64,000 nt of DNA from Aquirufa ecclesiirivi (GCF_011250515.1 NZ_JAANOP010000001.1:124001-188000), one strand, 5' to 3'. Counted from the stretch's first letter, positions 50,519 through 59,794 are shown. Numbers and translations are program-made. Notes: generated by a model not told the origin, from the sequence alone.

Positions 50519-52066
50519 TTAATGCAAATTTCCCAATCGGTAAAATTGGGTATCGGTGGATTTTTTCCCTGGAGCATCATAGACAATCACGTCCATCATA
50601 CGCACTTCTTGGCCTTCTACGGGGTTCAATAGCTTCAAGCGAACTTGGTGCTTACCTGGTGCCAAATCGTAGTTCCAAGTTAATTCATGTCGACGTGTCG
50701 TAAAGGCGGTGGGTAATTGTGCTTTTTCCATCAATTTCCCATCGACATACACTTCCATGTCAAAATTATGATTGGATGTAGATGCCCATTTGGCGGTCTC
50801 GCCTCTCAATACAAATCCTTTTCCCGTAAACTCAAATTGGTATTCGTCTTTCAATACTTTTCCCACTCCAATCTTCTGAGTCGGATACACCCCATCAAAG
50901 CTCTTTTCAAAAGCTACCGCTTTAGGAGCCTCCACTGGGATATATACCTTGTCTCCAACAATTTTACCCCCGTTTCTTTCAATGTTTTGCAAAGCATGCT
51001 TGAGTCCAATGCTATAGACATCAGACAATGAAGTGCTCGTATATTTGAAATCGATACCTTCTGCTTCTTTTAAGCCCTGTTTCCAGTAAGTAGGAATTTT
51101 ATCATAGCCCAACATGGTGCCCAAAATTCCACCCGCAGAAGAAGGATTGCAGTCGGCATCTTGCCCACAGCGGGTCGTGATTTCCATGGTTTTAGTAAAA
51201 TCTCCTTGTCCATACAATAAACCTATAACCACATAAGCGGAATTCACGGTGGCATCAATATTAAATGGTGCAAAAACCCCGTCTGGACAACCAATATCCT
51301 GAGCCCATTTCTTCTGTACTTCCAACCAAGTTTTGGTCCAATCATTGGGATATTGTTTATGCCAACGGACCACATCTGAAATACATTGGTAATAGGCACT
51401 TTGCTTAGGAATGGTCTTTAATGCCTCTTGAATAATGTGAGGAATATCCTTGGATACAAAAGCCAAAGTATAGCAAGCCCCCAAAAATACTCCGCCATAA
51501 TAGCCGTCGCCATAATTCATGATATGGCCTATTTTATCCGAAATTTTAGACGCTGCATTGGGCATTCCGGGCGACATCAGTCCTGCAAAATCGCATTCAA
51601 TTTGGTAGTCGATGCAATCCGCATGAGGATTATTTTTCCAATGCCCTGAAGCTGGAGCACCTATTCCATGCAAAATATTATACCTACCCGCTTGGTTGGC
51701 ATGCCAAAGTGCATAGCCTGCCTCCGCGTAGGCTATGGCATGAGAAGCAATAGGAGCGTCTAATCCTTCTCTTTCAAAAACCTCCACAAAAGTTAAATCC
51801 ATGTACAAATCATCGTAGAGACCAGCATTTTCTAACATGGTTTTTTTCAAATAGCCATCGAACCAAGGAACAGGTTGGTAGGCATCAATCATGGTGCCAT
51901 TGTAACGAAATTCCATAGGGCCGCCAAAGGTCACACCGATGGTCTGTCCAGCCCATCCGCCTTTGATTTTATCTTGAAGGGTCTGTTTAGAAAGAGTGAT
52001 GGTCTTGGTTTGTGACCATCCCACTAAGGGCAAAAAGAGTAAGGCAATCCAATAATTTTTCATCAT
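50519..52066 (-). CDS. Exported ADP-ribosylglycohydrolase-family protein
   Basis: 515-residue protein whose residues 30-350 match the ADP-ribosylglycohydrolase (ARH/DraG) fold: KIKGGWAGQTIGVTFGG at the start and TRCGQDADCNPSSAGGILG as the C-terminal metal motif (D-x-D). The N-terminal metal motif is replaced by YDDLYMDLTFVEVF. Unlike classical DraG/ARH proteins it has a signal peptide (residues 1-19, PLVGWSQ), so it acts in the periplasm. The last 130 residues are a beta-rich domain (FEFTGKGFVLRGETAKW; LKLLNPVEGQEVRMMDVIVY) resembling a carbohydrate-binding-type module. Known family reactions cleave N- or O-glycosidic ribose linkages; here the neighbours suggest release of ribose or ribosides. 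Substrate unproven. Confidence 0.88.
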   Translation of the reverse strand: MMKNYWIALLFLPLVGWSQTKTITLSKQTLQDKIKGGWAGQTIGVTFGGPMEFRYNGTMIDAYQPVPWFDGYLKKTMLENAGLYDDLYMDLTFVEVFEREGLDAPIASHAIAYAEAGYALWHANQAGRYNILHGIGAPASGHWKNNPHADCIDYQIECDFAGLMSPGMPNAASKISDKIGHIMNYGDGYYGGVFLGACYTLAFVSKDIPHIIQEALKTIPKQSAYYQCISDVVRWHKQYPNDWTKTWLEVQKKWAQDIGCPDGVFAPFNIDATVNSAYVVIGLLYGQGDFTKTMEITTRCGQDADCNPSSAGGILGTMLGYDKIPTYWKQGLKEAEGIDFKYTSTSLSDVYSIGLKHALQNIERNGGKIVGDKVYIPVEAPKAVAFEKSFDGVYPTQKIGVGKVLKDEYQFEFTGKGFVLRGETAKWASTSNHNFDMEVYVDGKLMEKAQLPTAFTTRRHELTWNYDLAPGKHQVRLKLLNPVEGQEVRMMDVIVYDAPGKKSTDTQFYRLGNLH

Positions 52067-52067
52067 G

Positions 52068-53015
52068 TTAGGGTTTTAAAGCAAATTTTTGATTCAAATA
52101 GTGGCTCATCAAAATCTCCAGCACCTGAGTCTCATGGATTTTAAGCCCAATGATGGCATTAGGTTTTCCTTCTGAAGTTCTCGTAAATCCTTGTTGATCT
52201 ACCGATATATGCCGCTTTTCTGTTTGAAATAAATCAGGATGTAATAACATGGCAATGGCCACAGGATCAAACAGGGTTGGCGTTTCTTGTCCCCAAAGTT
52301 GATACAAATCGGTTAGGGCATTGGTTAAAGGCGTATTTTTCTCCTTCAAAATCCGACGATTTTCAGCGGAAAGTTTCACTTGGGAGGTCACATCGGTACC
52401 AGCATAGGTAATCTTTGCCCCTGATTGTACAAATTTCTGAGAAGCAGGAACATCTACTTTCACATTCCATTCTGCATTGATGGGTTTCTTTTGATTATAG
52501 CCTACTTCAAAAGAGCCGAACATGGCATAAATATGTTTCGCTTTTTTTAAAATCTGCGGGTCTTTTTGGATAATGTCCGAGAAATTGGTGACAGGTCCCA
52601 CAGAAAATATGACCACTTCATTGGGGTATTTTTTGATTTGCTCCATGATAAAATCAGCGGCTGGTTTTGACTGAGGCTTCAATACATCAAAACCTTTGGC
52701 CCAAGAAAATTGGTCGGCATACCAATTGGCCCTTTTGTCTACATGGGAGGTATTTCTCCCCATAAAAACAGGTATGTGACCTTGACCTGTTTCATGCAAC
52801 ATCTTTAAAGCCAATCGGGCTCGATCGTCTGTCCTTCCATAACAGGTCGTGATTCCCAATATGTCCAACTTATCTTGTTGAGTTAGTAAATAGGCCAAAG
52901 CGTAGGCATCATCAATATCATCCCCTAAATCACAATCGAAAATGACCTTTTGTTTCTTGCTTTGCGCAGTAAGAAAAAGAGGGATAAGCAAAAATAGAAC
53001 GAGTAGTTTTTTCAT
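52068..53015 (-). CDS. Exported inosine/uridine-preferring nucleoside hydrolase
   Basis: Calcium-dependent N-ribohydrolase that splits ribonucleosides into base and ribose, 315 residues. The N-terminal cluster FDCDLGDDIDDAYAL is the family signature (Asp ligands). Later landmarks are GPVTNFSDII, NVKVDVPASQKF with Asn/Asp contacts, and DPVAIAMLLHPDLF with the second calcium Asp and active-site His. A signal peptide (residues 1-19, LIPLFLTAQS) places it in the periplasm, unlike most bacterial homologues but common in Bacteroidota. It overlaps the ribokinase gene by 4 bases and precedes the ADP-ribosylglycohydrolase-family gene by 1 base. Confidence 0.93.
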   Translation of the reverse strand: MKKLLVLFLLIPLFLTAQSKKQKVIFDCDLGDDIDDAYALAYLLTQQDKLDILGITTCYGRTDDRARLALKMLHETGQGHIPVFMGRNTSHVDKRANWYADQFSWAKGFDVLKPQSKPAADFIMEQIKKYPNEVVIFSVGPVTNFSDIIQKDPQILKKAKHIYAMFGSFEVGYNQKKPINAEWNVKVDVPASQKFVQSGAKITYAGTDVTSQVKLSAENRRILKEKNTPLTNALTDLYQLWGQETPTLFDPVAIAMLLHPDLFQTEKRHISVDQQGFTRTSEGKPNAIIGLKIHETQVLEILMSHYLNQKFALKP

Positions 53016-53908
53016 AGTTGTTTACGTCTTGGCATAGAGGATTGAGCCCCTAATTGTGTGACAGATAAGGCAGCAGCCTTACAAGCAAAAGCGATAGCTT
53101 GCTGGAAAGCCATTCCTTCAGACAGAGCCACGACCAAGGCCCCATTAAAACAATCTCCAGCAGCCGTACTATCCACCGCTACCACCTGCTGAGCAGGAAC
53201 ATGTCCAGAAGCCTCATGGGTTTTCCAATAAGCCCCTTTCGCTCCTCGAGTAATCACTACACTTTTTACACCACGGGAAAGAAAATAGTCGCAAGCCAAC
53301 GATAAACTAGCTTCATCCACGGGTCGGATACCCGTCAAAAATTCCGTTTCCGTTTCATTTGGACTGATGATATCGATATGGGCATATATAGATTCGGGTA
53401 AAGCACAGGCTGGTGCGGGATTCAACACCACGGATAAGCCAGCATGATGTGCTTTTTCAAGTGAAAAAATAACCGTTTCTAATGGAATTTCGAGTTGCAA
53501 TAAAAGCCAATTACCTGGTTGAAAAAGCGAATTGGCGGCTTCAATATCTGGAGGCATTAAGTGGGCGTTTGCTCCAGAGGCCACCGTAATGCAATTTTCC
53601 CCTTGAGCATCCACATTGATTAATGCAATACCAGAGGGCTGATTTTCGTCTTGACAAATGTATTGACCCTGTATTCCTTCCAAAGCAAATTGCTGAAGAG
53701 CACTTTCTCCAAACACATCTTTTCCCACTTTGGCAATAAAATAGGTCTCTCCTCCCAAACGCGCTGCGGCCACTGCTTGATTAGCCCCTTTGCCTCCGGG
53801 ATTCATAAAAAACGTTCCTCCTAAAACGGTCTCTCCAGGTGCTGGGAGTCTATCCGACTGGATGACCATGTCGGTATTGGAACTACCTATGACGATGATT
53901 TTTGCCAT
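53012..53908 (-). CDS. rbsK: Ribokinase
   Basis: PfkB-family kinase that phosphorylates D-ribose to ribose 5-phosphate in the cytosol, 298 residues. N-terminal IVIGSSNTDMVI, the sugar-binding NPGGKGANQAVAAARLGG motif, the SPNETETEFLTG block, and the anion-hole/catalytic DSTAAGDCFNGALVVAL (catalytic Asp at the GD) are all present. No signal peptide, in contrast with the hydrolases downstream. It overlaps the nucleoside-hydrolase gene by 4 bases and starts 2 bases after the Gfo/Idh gene. Together with the porter it supports a ribose-yielding pathway. Other PfkB substrates remain possible but ribose fits best. Confidence 0.9.
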   Translation of the reverse strand: MAKIIVIGSSNTDMVIQSDRLPAPGETVLGGTFFMNPGGKGANQAVAAARLGGETYFIAKVGKDVFGESALQQFALEGIQGQYICQDENQPSGIALINVDAQGENCITVASGANAHLMPPDIEAANSLFQPGNWLLLQLEIPLETVIFSLEKAHHAGLSVVLNPAPACALPESIYAHIDIISPNETETEFLTGIRPVDEASLSLACDYFLSRGVKSVVITRGAKGAYWKTHEASGHVPAQQVVAVDSTAAGDCFNGALVVALSEGMAFQQAIAFACKAAALSVTQLGAQSSMPRRKQL

Positions 53909-53910
53909 GA

Positions 53911-55107
53911 TTACACCCAGGTTTCTTTTTCAATGATCTCCCCAGTGGCTTTCACTTTTAAGATGACTTTTTTATCACCATTAGGCAATATTTCTTCTTT
54001 GATAAACCAATGATCGGCATCAAACTCTTGGTACACAGAAGGTTTGCTAAGGCCCTCTTGGCCTCGCCATTCGGGAAGCTGAACAGGTTCCCATAATTTC
54101 GTTTTGGCAGAACGATAAGCTGCATCAATGATGGCGTTTACCACATAGCCATCATAGAAAGTTTCCATGGGTTTTTCGCCTTTTTCATAAGCATCAAACA
54201 TATCAGTAAACATATTGGTATAGCCTAATTCATGGGCTTCATCTCCTACTGGAAACTGCCAGCCAGAATCGCTCTCAGCCTTTTCTGCCACATAGGATTT
54301 TCCTGCACCTGAGGTAAACATTTCAAAACCCGTTCTCAAAAATGAATTGATCCAAATGGTTCCCTCGGTGCCCATCACTTCATCACGTAAATCCATGCCA
54401 CCTCGAAAGGTCCAAGAAACCTCAAACTGTCCTATAGCTCCGTTTTGATATTTCACTAATCCAATGGCATGATCTTCGGCATCAATGGGTTTCACCTGCG
54501 TATCCGCCCAGCACATTACTTCCACGGGTCTAACATCTTTTCCAATGAAATTTCGAGCTATTTCGATGCAATGACAACCTAAGTCGAGCACCGCTCCACC
54601 TCCCGCTTTTTGAATATCCCAAAACCAGTCGGCATGAGGCCCAGGATGTGTTTCTCGGGATTTGGCCCATAAAATACGTCCTAAAGCACCCGATTGAATC
54701 GATTTTAAAGACTTCAAAAATTTTGGTGTATAACAAAGGTCTTCTAGGTATCCAGCAAATATGCCGGCATTTTCGCAGGCCTGAGTCATGCGCCATGCTT
54801 CTTCGGCTGTTCTACCCAAGGGTTTAGTACATAAAACCGCTTTTTTATGTTTGACACAAATCATCACCGCTTCTTTGTGCAGGAAATTGGGTAAAGCAAT
54901 CACCACGAACTCGGTAGCTGAATGGGCAATGGCCTCCTCCATATCCGTGGTATAATGAGCTACTTGATAATCTTTGGCAAACCGAATTGCGGTTTCTTCC
55001 TTGCGTGCATATACCACACTGACCTGATCTTTGCCCCTACGGCCTGTTAATGAATCCGCATAAAATCGTCCAATGAATCCACCACCCAGTATACAAACTT
55101 GTGCCAT
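53911..55107 (-). CDS. Gfo/Idh/MocA family oxidoreductase
   Basis: NAD(P)-dependent sugar or polyol dehydrogenase family, 398 residues, cytosolic (no signal). Rossmann motif CILGGGFIGRFYADSL at the N-terminus; the nicotinamide-proximal TKPLG (the usual EKP replaced by TKP) lies at residues 94-98; substrate-domain block GGGAVLDLGCHCIEIARNF contains the expected Asp and His. TKP instead of EKP keeps the Lys. It sits between the PhyH-type gene (1-base gap) and ribokinase (2-base gap). It could oxidise a modified pentose or a sugar moiety released by the operon's hydrolases; no substrate can be named. Confidence 0.88.
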   Translation of the reverse strand: MAQVCILGGGFIGRFYADSLTGRRGKDQVSVVYARKEETAIRFAKDYQVAHYTTDMEEAIAHSATEFVVIALPNFLHKEAVMICVKHKKAVLCTKPLGRTAEEAWRMTQACENAGIFAGYLEDLCYTPKFLKSLKSIQSGALGRILWAKSRETHPGPHADWFWDIQKAGGGAVLDLGCHCIEIARNFIGKDVRPVEVMCWADTQVKPIDAEDHAIGLVKYQNGAIGQFEVSWTFRGGMDLRDEVMGTEGTIWINSFLRTGFEMFTSGAGKSYVAEKAESDSGWQFPVGDEAHELGYTNMFTDMFDAYEKGEKPMETFYDGYVVNAIIDAAYRSAKTKLWEPVQLPEWRGQEGLSKPSVYQEFDADHWFIKEEILPNGDKKVILKVKATGEIIEKETWV

Positions 55108-55108
55108 C

Positions 55109-55924
55109 TTATTTTAAATCTTGTAAGGTTATTTCTTTGTCTTTACTTAAAAAATCCGCTTGATTCACCACCCGCTGACCACTGGCCAATAGTGCTTGAT
55201 CATCTACCACTTGAACCGGCTCAATGCAGGAAGTATGTTTTTCTCTAAAAGGTTTATTATAGGACAGGTTATAGGCCGAAATCACTGACCAACGTGCATA
55301 TTCGGATAAATTGGCCTCGGAGCGATGTAAAATATTGCTATGAAAAAATAGCACATCCCCCGCCTTTAGTTCGCAATAAACCAGCTCTGAAACCTTTTCT
55401 GCTTCGGTCACAAAATCCATATCGGCACCTTGCTGCTCTCCTGCGAATAGATGTTCGAATCGCTGCATTTTGTGCGTTCCTTTCAGAACTTGCAAACAGC
55501 CATTTTCGATGGTGGCATCCGTCAAAGCCACCATGACAGAAATCATGGCTTCTGGAAATAGAAAGCCATTTTTATACCAATAACCGTAATCTTGATGCCA
55601 TTCCCAAGAACCGCCTACTCGAGGTTCTTTTTGCATGACTTTGGAATGAAAATGACAAACTTCCCCTTCGCCTAATAAGGTTTGTACGCCTTCTACGAGT
55701 CGCTTACTCCGCGACATCAATCCAAAGGAATCATCTCCTGCGGTAAACCATAAGGTTAACTTCGTTTTTTTACCTGACTGGTCATTTAAATCAAATGCTT
55801 GATTAACCACGGACTGGTCCGTCGCCACCGAATAAAGTAAATCAATCTCTTCTTGGGAAAAAAGTTGGGGCATAATCAAGTAACCGTCTCGATGGTATGC
55901 CTCTTTTTGTGTTGTATTTATCAT
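55109..55924 (-). CDS. Phytanoyl-CoA dioxygenase (PhyH) family protein
   Basis: Fe(II)/2-oxoglutarate-dependent dioxygenase, 271 residues, cytosolic. The 2-His-1-carboxylate iron site is visible as H110-x-D112 (WEWHQDYGYW) and the distal His200 (FFHSNILHRSEAN), with Arg211 for 2-oxoglutarate. N-terminal GYLIMPQLFSQEEIDLL is the usual start. Members of this broad family hydroxylate small molecules and often travel with Gfo/Idh oxidoreductases in Bacteroidota sugar loci. It is the first gene of the six-gene operon. No good promoter match was found in the 120 bases upstream. Substrate unknown. Confidence 0.9.
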   Translation of the reverse strand: MINTTQKEAYHRDGYLIMPQLFSQEEIDLLYSVATDQSVVNQAFDLNDQSGKKTKLTLWFTAGDDSFGLMSRSKRLVEGVQTLLGEGEVCHFHSKVMQKEPRVGGSWEWHQDYGYWYKNGFLFPEAMISVMVALTDATIENGCLQVLKGTHKMQRFEHLFAGEQQGADMDFVTEAEKVSELVYCELKAGDVLFFHSNILHRSEANLSEYARWSVISAYNLSYNKPFREKHTSCIEPVQVVDDQALLASGQRVVNQADFLSKDKEITLQDLK

Positions 55925-56045
55925 AGTTTAGAATAGATAAAGCTAATATAAGTATTTCTTAAAAAAATCTTATTTTATCTACCCTGATTACTAGAAAACA
56001 GATGAATTTTATTTGAAGGTCAAAAACAGGTTTATATGAATTTAC

Positions 56046-57704
56046 TTATTTAAATAACTCTGGGTGCATTTCATCCCAGGGTGTGGCATCTTGGTAAATT
56101 TTGGCTAGAGCTAAAATAGTAGCTTCGTCAAACAGATTTCCCAAAAAACTAATACTCGTTGGTTTTTTCGTTTTTTTATCAAATCCATTCGGAATGCAAA
56201 CTACGGGATGGCCAGTTAAATTGGTAATAGCCAGCTGGTTCCCAGAATATAGGCTTGGGCAAATGATAACATCAAAATCTTTGAAAAGGTAATTAACTTG
56301 TTGCATCAATAAATAACGATGACGCTGGGCATTGATGTATTCCACGGCAGGGATGAATCTAGCTGTTCTAAACTGATTAGGCCAGTCGCCCTTTCTTTGC
56401 ATGGTCAATTCATCATCCACATTGAATCGAGTTAATTCATCAAATTGGGCGGCACATTCTGCACTAATGATTACATCCATCATTTGAAAAGGATAAAACT
56501 GATTTTCAGAAAATTCTAAAGGAACAATTTTAGCTCCCGCTTGTTGGAGTACCTTCAGCACCTGCCATTCGTTGGCTGTGGTATCTTTCAATTTATCAAA
56601 ATAATTTTTGGCATATCCAATTCTCAACTTTTTAACATCCACCTGATTGCTATAGTTGAATGCGGCTTCATTGGCCGATAAGTCGAGCCCATCCGTTCCT
56701 CGAATAGCATTAAAAACGATAGCGGCATCTTCGGCATTCCGACAAATCGGTCCGATTTTATCCAGACTATAACTTAGCGCCATAGCACCTGTTCGGCTAA
56801 CCCTTCCAAAAGTGGGGCGAAGACCCAGAGCACCGCATGCGGTAGATGGCGAAACAATGCTTCCCCAGGTTTCAGTCCCTATAGCAAAAGGCACTAATCC
56901 TGCTACCGTAGCGGAAGCTGAACCAGCTGAAGACCCGGAAGAACCTAAGGCTAGGTTCCACGGATTTTTTGTCCTTCCACCATACCAATAGTCGCCCATA
57001 GCCAAGGCCCCCAAGGTAAATTTTGCCACTAATACGGCACCTGCTTGACGCAATTGTTGATAGACAAAGGCATCTTCCTCGATCACCTGTTCTTTATAGG
57101 GAGCAGCACCCCAGGTGGTTTTAGTTCCTTTGACGGCAAAAAGATCTTTAAGTCCGTAGGGGATTCCGTGCAACATACCTCTGTATTTTCCGTGAGAAAT
57201 CTCTTCATCGGCCTGTTTGGCTTGTTCTAATGCAATGGATTCAGTCAAAGAAATGAGACATTGTAAGGTATCTCCATATTTCTTAATACGGTCGATATAA
57301 AATTGGGTCAACTGGACGGAACTGATCTTTTTGGTTTTGATTAATTCGGCTAATTGAGGAATGGAATAAAAAGCCAATGATGATTTTTTACTGGGCAATT
57401 CCGTACCTGGAACTTTGGTCCAGGCGATGGGATGTTGATTTTTATTGACGCTTACTCCTGGAATAAGTACAGTTTGCCATAGACTTAATGGAACGGAATT
57501 AGGCAAATGAACTTGATGCTGTTTTTGATACACCGAAAGGTTATCTTGAACATCTGACAAAAGTGTGTCTATTTCTGTACTGGTAAAATTGAGATCAAAA
57601 ATCTTAGCGGCACCTTCAACATCCTTCTTTTGTATTTTAGAAGATTGGGCAAAGCTGTTAGAAACAAGTAAAAACAAGTTGAGCCAAAGTACAAATTTCG
57701 CCAT
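56046..57704 (-). CDS. Exported amidase (amidase signature family)
   Basis: Ser-cisSer-Lys amidase of 552 residues that hydrolyses an amide (C-N) bond. A signal peptide (residues 1-20, LLVSNSFAQ|S) sends it to the periplasm. Catalytic Lys186 is in HGIPYGLKDLFAVKG; the Ser-rich block LALGSSGSSAGSASATVAGL (about 252-271) supplies the cis-Ser, and GTETWGSIVSP contains the nucleophile Ser282 (usual GG replaced by WG). Another conserved block, RVSRTGAMALSYSLDKIGPI, follows. Periplasmic amidases of this type may act on small amides or peptides. It is on the same strand as its neighbours but more than 120 bases from the PhyH gene and 310 from the next, so it is probably separate. Confidence 0.92.
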   Translation of the reverse strand: MAKFVLWLNLFLLVSNSFAQSSKIQKKDVEGAAKIFDLNFTSTEIDTLLSDVQDNLSVYQKQHQVHLPNSVPLSLWQTVLIPGVSVNKNQHPIAWTKVPGTELPSKKSSLAFYSIPQLAELIKTKKISSVQLTQFYIDRIKKYGDTLQCLISLTESIALEQAKQADEEISHGKYRGMLHGIPYGLKDLFAVKGTKTTWGAAPYKEQVIEEDAFVYQQLRQAGAVLVAKFTLGALAMGDYWYGGRTKNPWNLALGSSGSSAGSASATVAGLVPFAIGTETWGSIVSPSTACGALGLRPTFGRVSRTGAMALSYSLDKIGPICRNAEDAAIVFNAIRGTDGLDLSANEAAFNYSNQVDVKKLRIGYAKNYFDKLKDTTANEWQVLKVLQQAGAKIVPLEFSENQFYPFQMMDVIISAECAAQFDELTRFNVDDELTMQRKGDWPNQFRTARFIPAVEYINAQRHRYLLMQQVNYLFKDFDVIICPSLYSGNQLAITNLTGHPVVCIPNGFDKKTKKPTSISFLGNLFDEATILALAKIYQDATPWDEMHPELFK

Positions 57705-58018
57705 AGGTCATTATTAGATACCATGAAATAAATCAAAATAAGCGAATAAGCTCCTTTATTGAAATAAAAATTATCAGAAAGCTGATTGAACTGTGCTTGG
57801 AATGGTTGTCGTTTCCCTGGTAGCTTTGGGAGCAGCTTGGGAATTAGGGGTGGTAAAAGGTATTAGTTGGTGGATGGGTAGGAAATTGACAATTAGTTGG
57901 TAGTTGGTGGTTAGTTGGCAGTTAGTTGGCAGTTAAGATTTGTCAACTTTCAAAAAGTTGACAAATCTAAGGTGACAAATCCAAGTAGACAATTAGGCGA
58001 TAAGTCCAATGGACAACT
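57705..58018. other. Intergenic repeat-rich gap (amidase / aldo-keto reductase)
   Basis: No gene seen. It contains imperfect tandem copies of TTAGTTGG(C/T)AG at about 57892-57935, the palindrome at 57936-57968, and repeated GACAAATCYAAG at about 57960-57985. The segment looks like a degenerate short-repeat patch downstream of the minus-strand aldo/keto reductase gene. Confidence 0.6.
57936..57968. repeat. REP-like palindrome, copy 3 (variant)
   Basis: AGATTTGTCAACTTT and AAAGTTGACAAATCT are exact reverse complements around CAA, giving a 15-bp stem. It keeps the TGTCAA/TTGACA core of the elements at 1786 and 7814 but with a different outer arm. No T-tract follows on either strand. Confidence 0.7.
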
Positions 58019-59008
58019 CTACTTACTAGGCTTCCACCAATCAGGAACGGAAGGAACGGATTGTTCTATACGTTGGATTTGCTCATCATTAAGTGGTGGC
58101 AAGTTGGCAGCCTTAATATTCGATTGAACCTGAGCCACTGATCTAGCGCCAGGAATCACGACAGACATATAGGGATTTTGAAGTGTAAAACGCAAGGCAT
58201 TAGCAGATAATCCACCCTTCAAGTCTGCTAAAAAGGCCAGCTTCCTGGCATGTTCCAGCATCCAATTTTTATCTCGATCTGCCATGTGAGAACGGTAATC
58301 TCCCTCACCAAAATGCGGGTCTTCAGTCAATAATCGATCACTCAGAAATCCAGAACCCAAGGGTACCCGACCAATGATATCGTACTGTACTAGATTAGGA
58401 TGTTGGACTAAAATTTCATCTACTCTTCTATCAAGCGCATTATAAATCACCTCAATCACGGATCCAAATCCTGCATCCATCACCCGCTTTGCCCCATACA
58501 CAGATTTAGAACTTACCCCATACTGACGAATAAGCCCTTGTCTTATCAAATCTTCAAATGGAGCACAATCATAGTTCTCCCAATCAAAATTATCAGGAGG
58601 AGAATGCATCAACAAGACATCGATGTGCTCACGCTGCAAGCGCTGCAAACTGGCTTTCACGCTGGCATAAATATGAGTTGGTGAAAAATCCTGCCCCGTG
58701 GAACCATCTGCTAGATAAACATTCCCAAATTTGGTACAAACAATAATATCTTGAGAATATGAAGCTGCCTGAAGGGCTTTGCCAACTATTTTTTCGGACA
58801 AACCTTTGCCATAAGAATCCGCGGTATCAATAAATTGAATCCCCGATTTTAAAGCTTCAGTCAAAATGGCTAAAGATTCTTCCTCACTAATTTCACCCCA
58901 TCCCATGGCCTTGCCTTGAACGATATTGGGACCTCCCAATTGCCAAGTACCGAGACCTAATTTCTGTTGTAATCGGTCTGAAAAACGAGGAATACTAGCT
59001 TTCGTCAT
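58019..59008 (-). CDS. Aldo/keto reductase
   Basis: NADPH-dependent carbonyl reductase of 329 residues with a TIM barrel. The catalytic tetrad can be read: Asp and Tyr in IDTADSYGKGLSEKIVGKAL, Lys in IIVCTKFGN, His in VLLMHSPPDN. The C-terminal cofactor region VVIPGARSVAQVQSNIKA is typical. It belongs to the Tas/YajO-like branch by overall pattern. The upstream TauD/TfdA-type gene ends 3 bases before its start, so both are co-transcribed. The pair could oxidise and then reduce a small molecule; the substrate is unknown. Confidence 0.93.
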   Translation of the reverse strand: MTKASIPRFSDRLQQKLGLGTWQLGGPNIVQGKAMGWGEISEEESLAILTEALKSGIQFIDTADSYGKGLSEKIVGKALQAASYSQDIIVCTKFGNVYLADGSTGQDFSPTHIYASVKASLQRLQREHIDVLLMHSPPDNFDWENYDCAPFEDLIRQGLIRQYGVSSKSVYGAKRVMDAGFGSVIEVIYNALDRRVDEILVQHPNLVQYDIIGRVPLGSGFLSDRLLTEDPHFGEGDYRSHMADRDKNWMLEHARKLAFLADLKGGLSANALRFTLQNPYMSVVIPGARSVAQVQSNIKAANLPPLNDEQIQRIEQSVPSVPDWWKPSK

Positions 59009-59011
59009 GCC

Positions 59012-59794
59012 CTAGGACAATTGGAAATCTGGCTCTAAAATAATCTTACCTTTGATCAAGCAACGTTCGCCTTTCTTTGTCGCAAAATAGGCGTTTCTAC
59101 CATGTAGAATACGATCATCATGGAAAAATGCAGCCTCGCCACGTTCTAATTGTACCGGTAAAACCAAACCCGCATTGATTACACGAGTCTCTAAAAATTG
59201 ATGGAAATCTTCTACTAATTGAAGTGCTTCCGGTGTATTGTCTTTATCAACACAGAAATAATTCCAGTTGGCCAACCAACCCAATTCATCCTGGTCTAAA
59301 ATCTTTCGAACTTTCTTATGACCTGCCTTGTCAAAATTGACCGTTATAGTCATCAAACGCTCCAATAAAGCATCTTGACCATCTATTTTTAAGCAGTCTA
59401 CCAAATCTGGTAAATCAAAAAATGTAGTAGCACCTCCACGAGCAGCACGAGAAGTACAATAAAAAAACTGCAAGGATTTTTCGTCCCCTAATTCCACATA
59501 AGAATCATCTGTATGCAATGGCTGACGGGTATTACTACTTCGATAACGATCAGGAATAGCTGGATCATAACTGATGTCAATCCAACGATTCTCCTTTCTT
59601 TCTCCTGTAATCAAATCTTCATCCTCATTGAAAGGAGTACCGATAGAATCCGCAAAATTGATGTAAAATTGCTCCAATGGAATAGGCAAATTATAGCCTG
59701 CCAAATGGATAACTTTATATTGTTTAACCGCTTCTGTTAATTCAGCAATGGTTTCTTGTTCGGTCGTAAAATAAATTTTCTTAAAGAATTCCAT
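59012..59794 (-). CDS. TauD/TfdA family dioxygenase
   Basis: Fe(II)/2-oxoglutarate-dependent dioxygenase, 260 residues from the ATG at 59794 (an in-frame TTG at 59809 would add five residues). Iron ligands are H94-T-D96 in QPLHTDDSYVELG and distal H231 in FFHDDRILHGRNAY; the following Arg (GRNA) binds 2-oxoglutarate. TauD relatives release sulfite from taurine or hydroxylate other small acids, but the substrate here cannot be told. It is co-transcribed with the aldo/keto reductase. A TACCTTTG -7-like element lies 53 bases upstream. Confidence 0.9.
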   Translation of the reverse strand: MEFFKKIYFTTEQETIAELTEAVKQYKVIHLAGYNLPIPLEQFYINFADSIGTPFNEDEDLITGERKENRWIDISYDPAIPDRYRSSNTRQPLHTDDSYVELGDEKSLQFFYCTSRAARGGATTFFDLPDLVDCLKIDGQDALLERLMTITVNFDKAGHKKVRKILDQDELGWLANWNYFCVDKDNTPEALQLVEDFHQFLETRVINAGLVLPVQLERGEAAFFHDDRILHGRNAYFATKKGERCLIKGKIILEPDFQLS

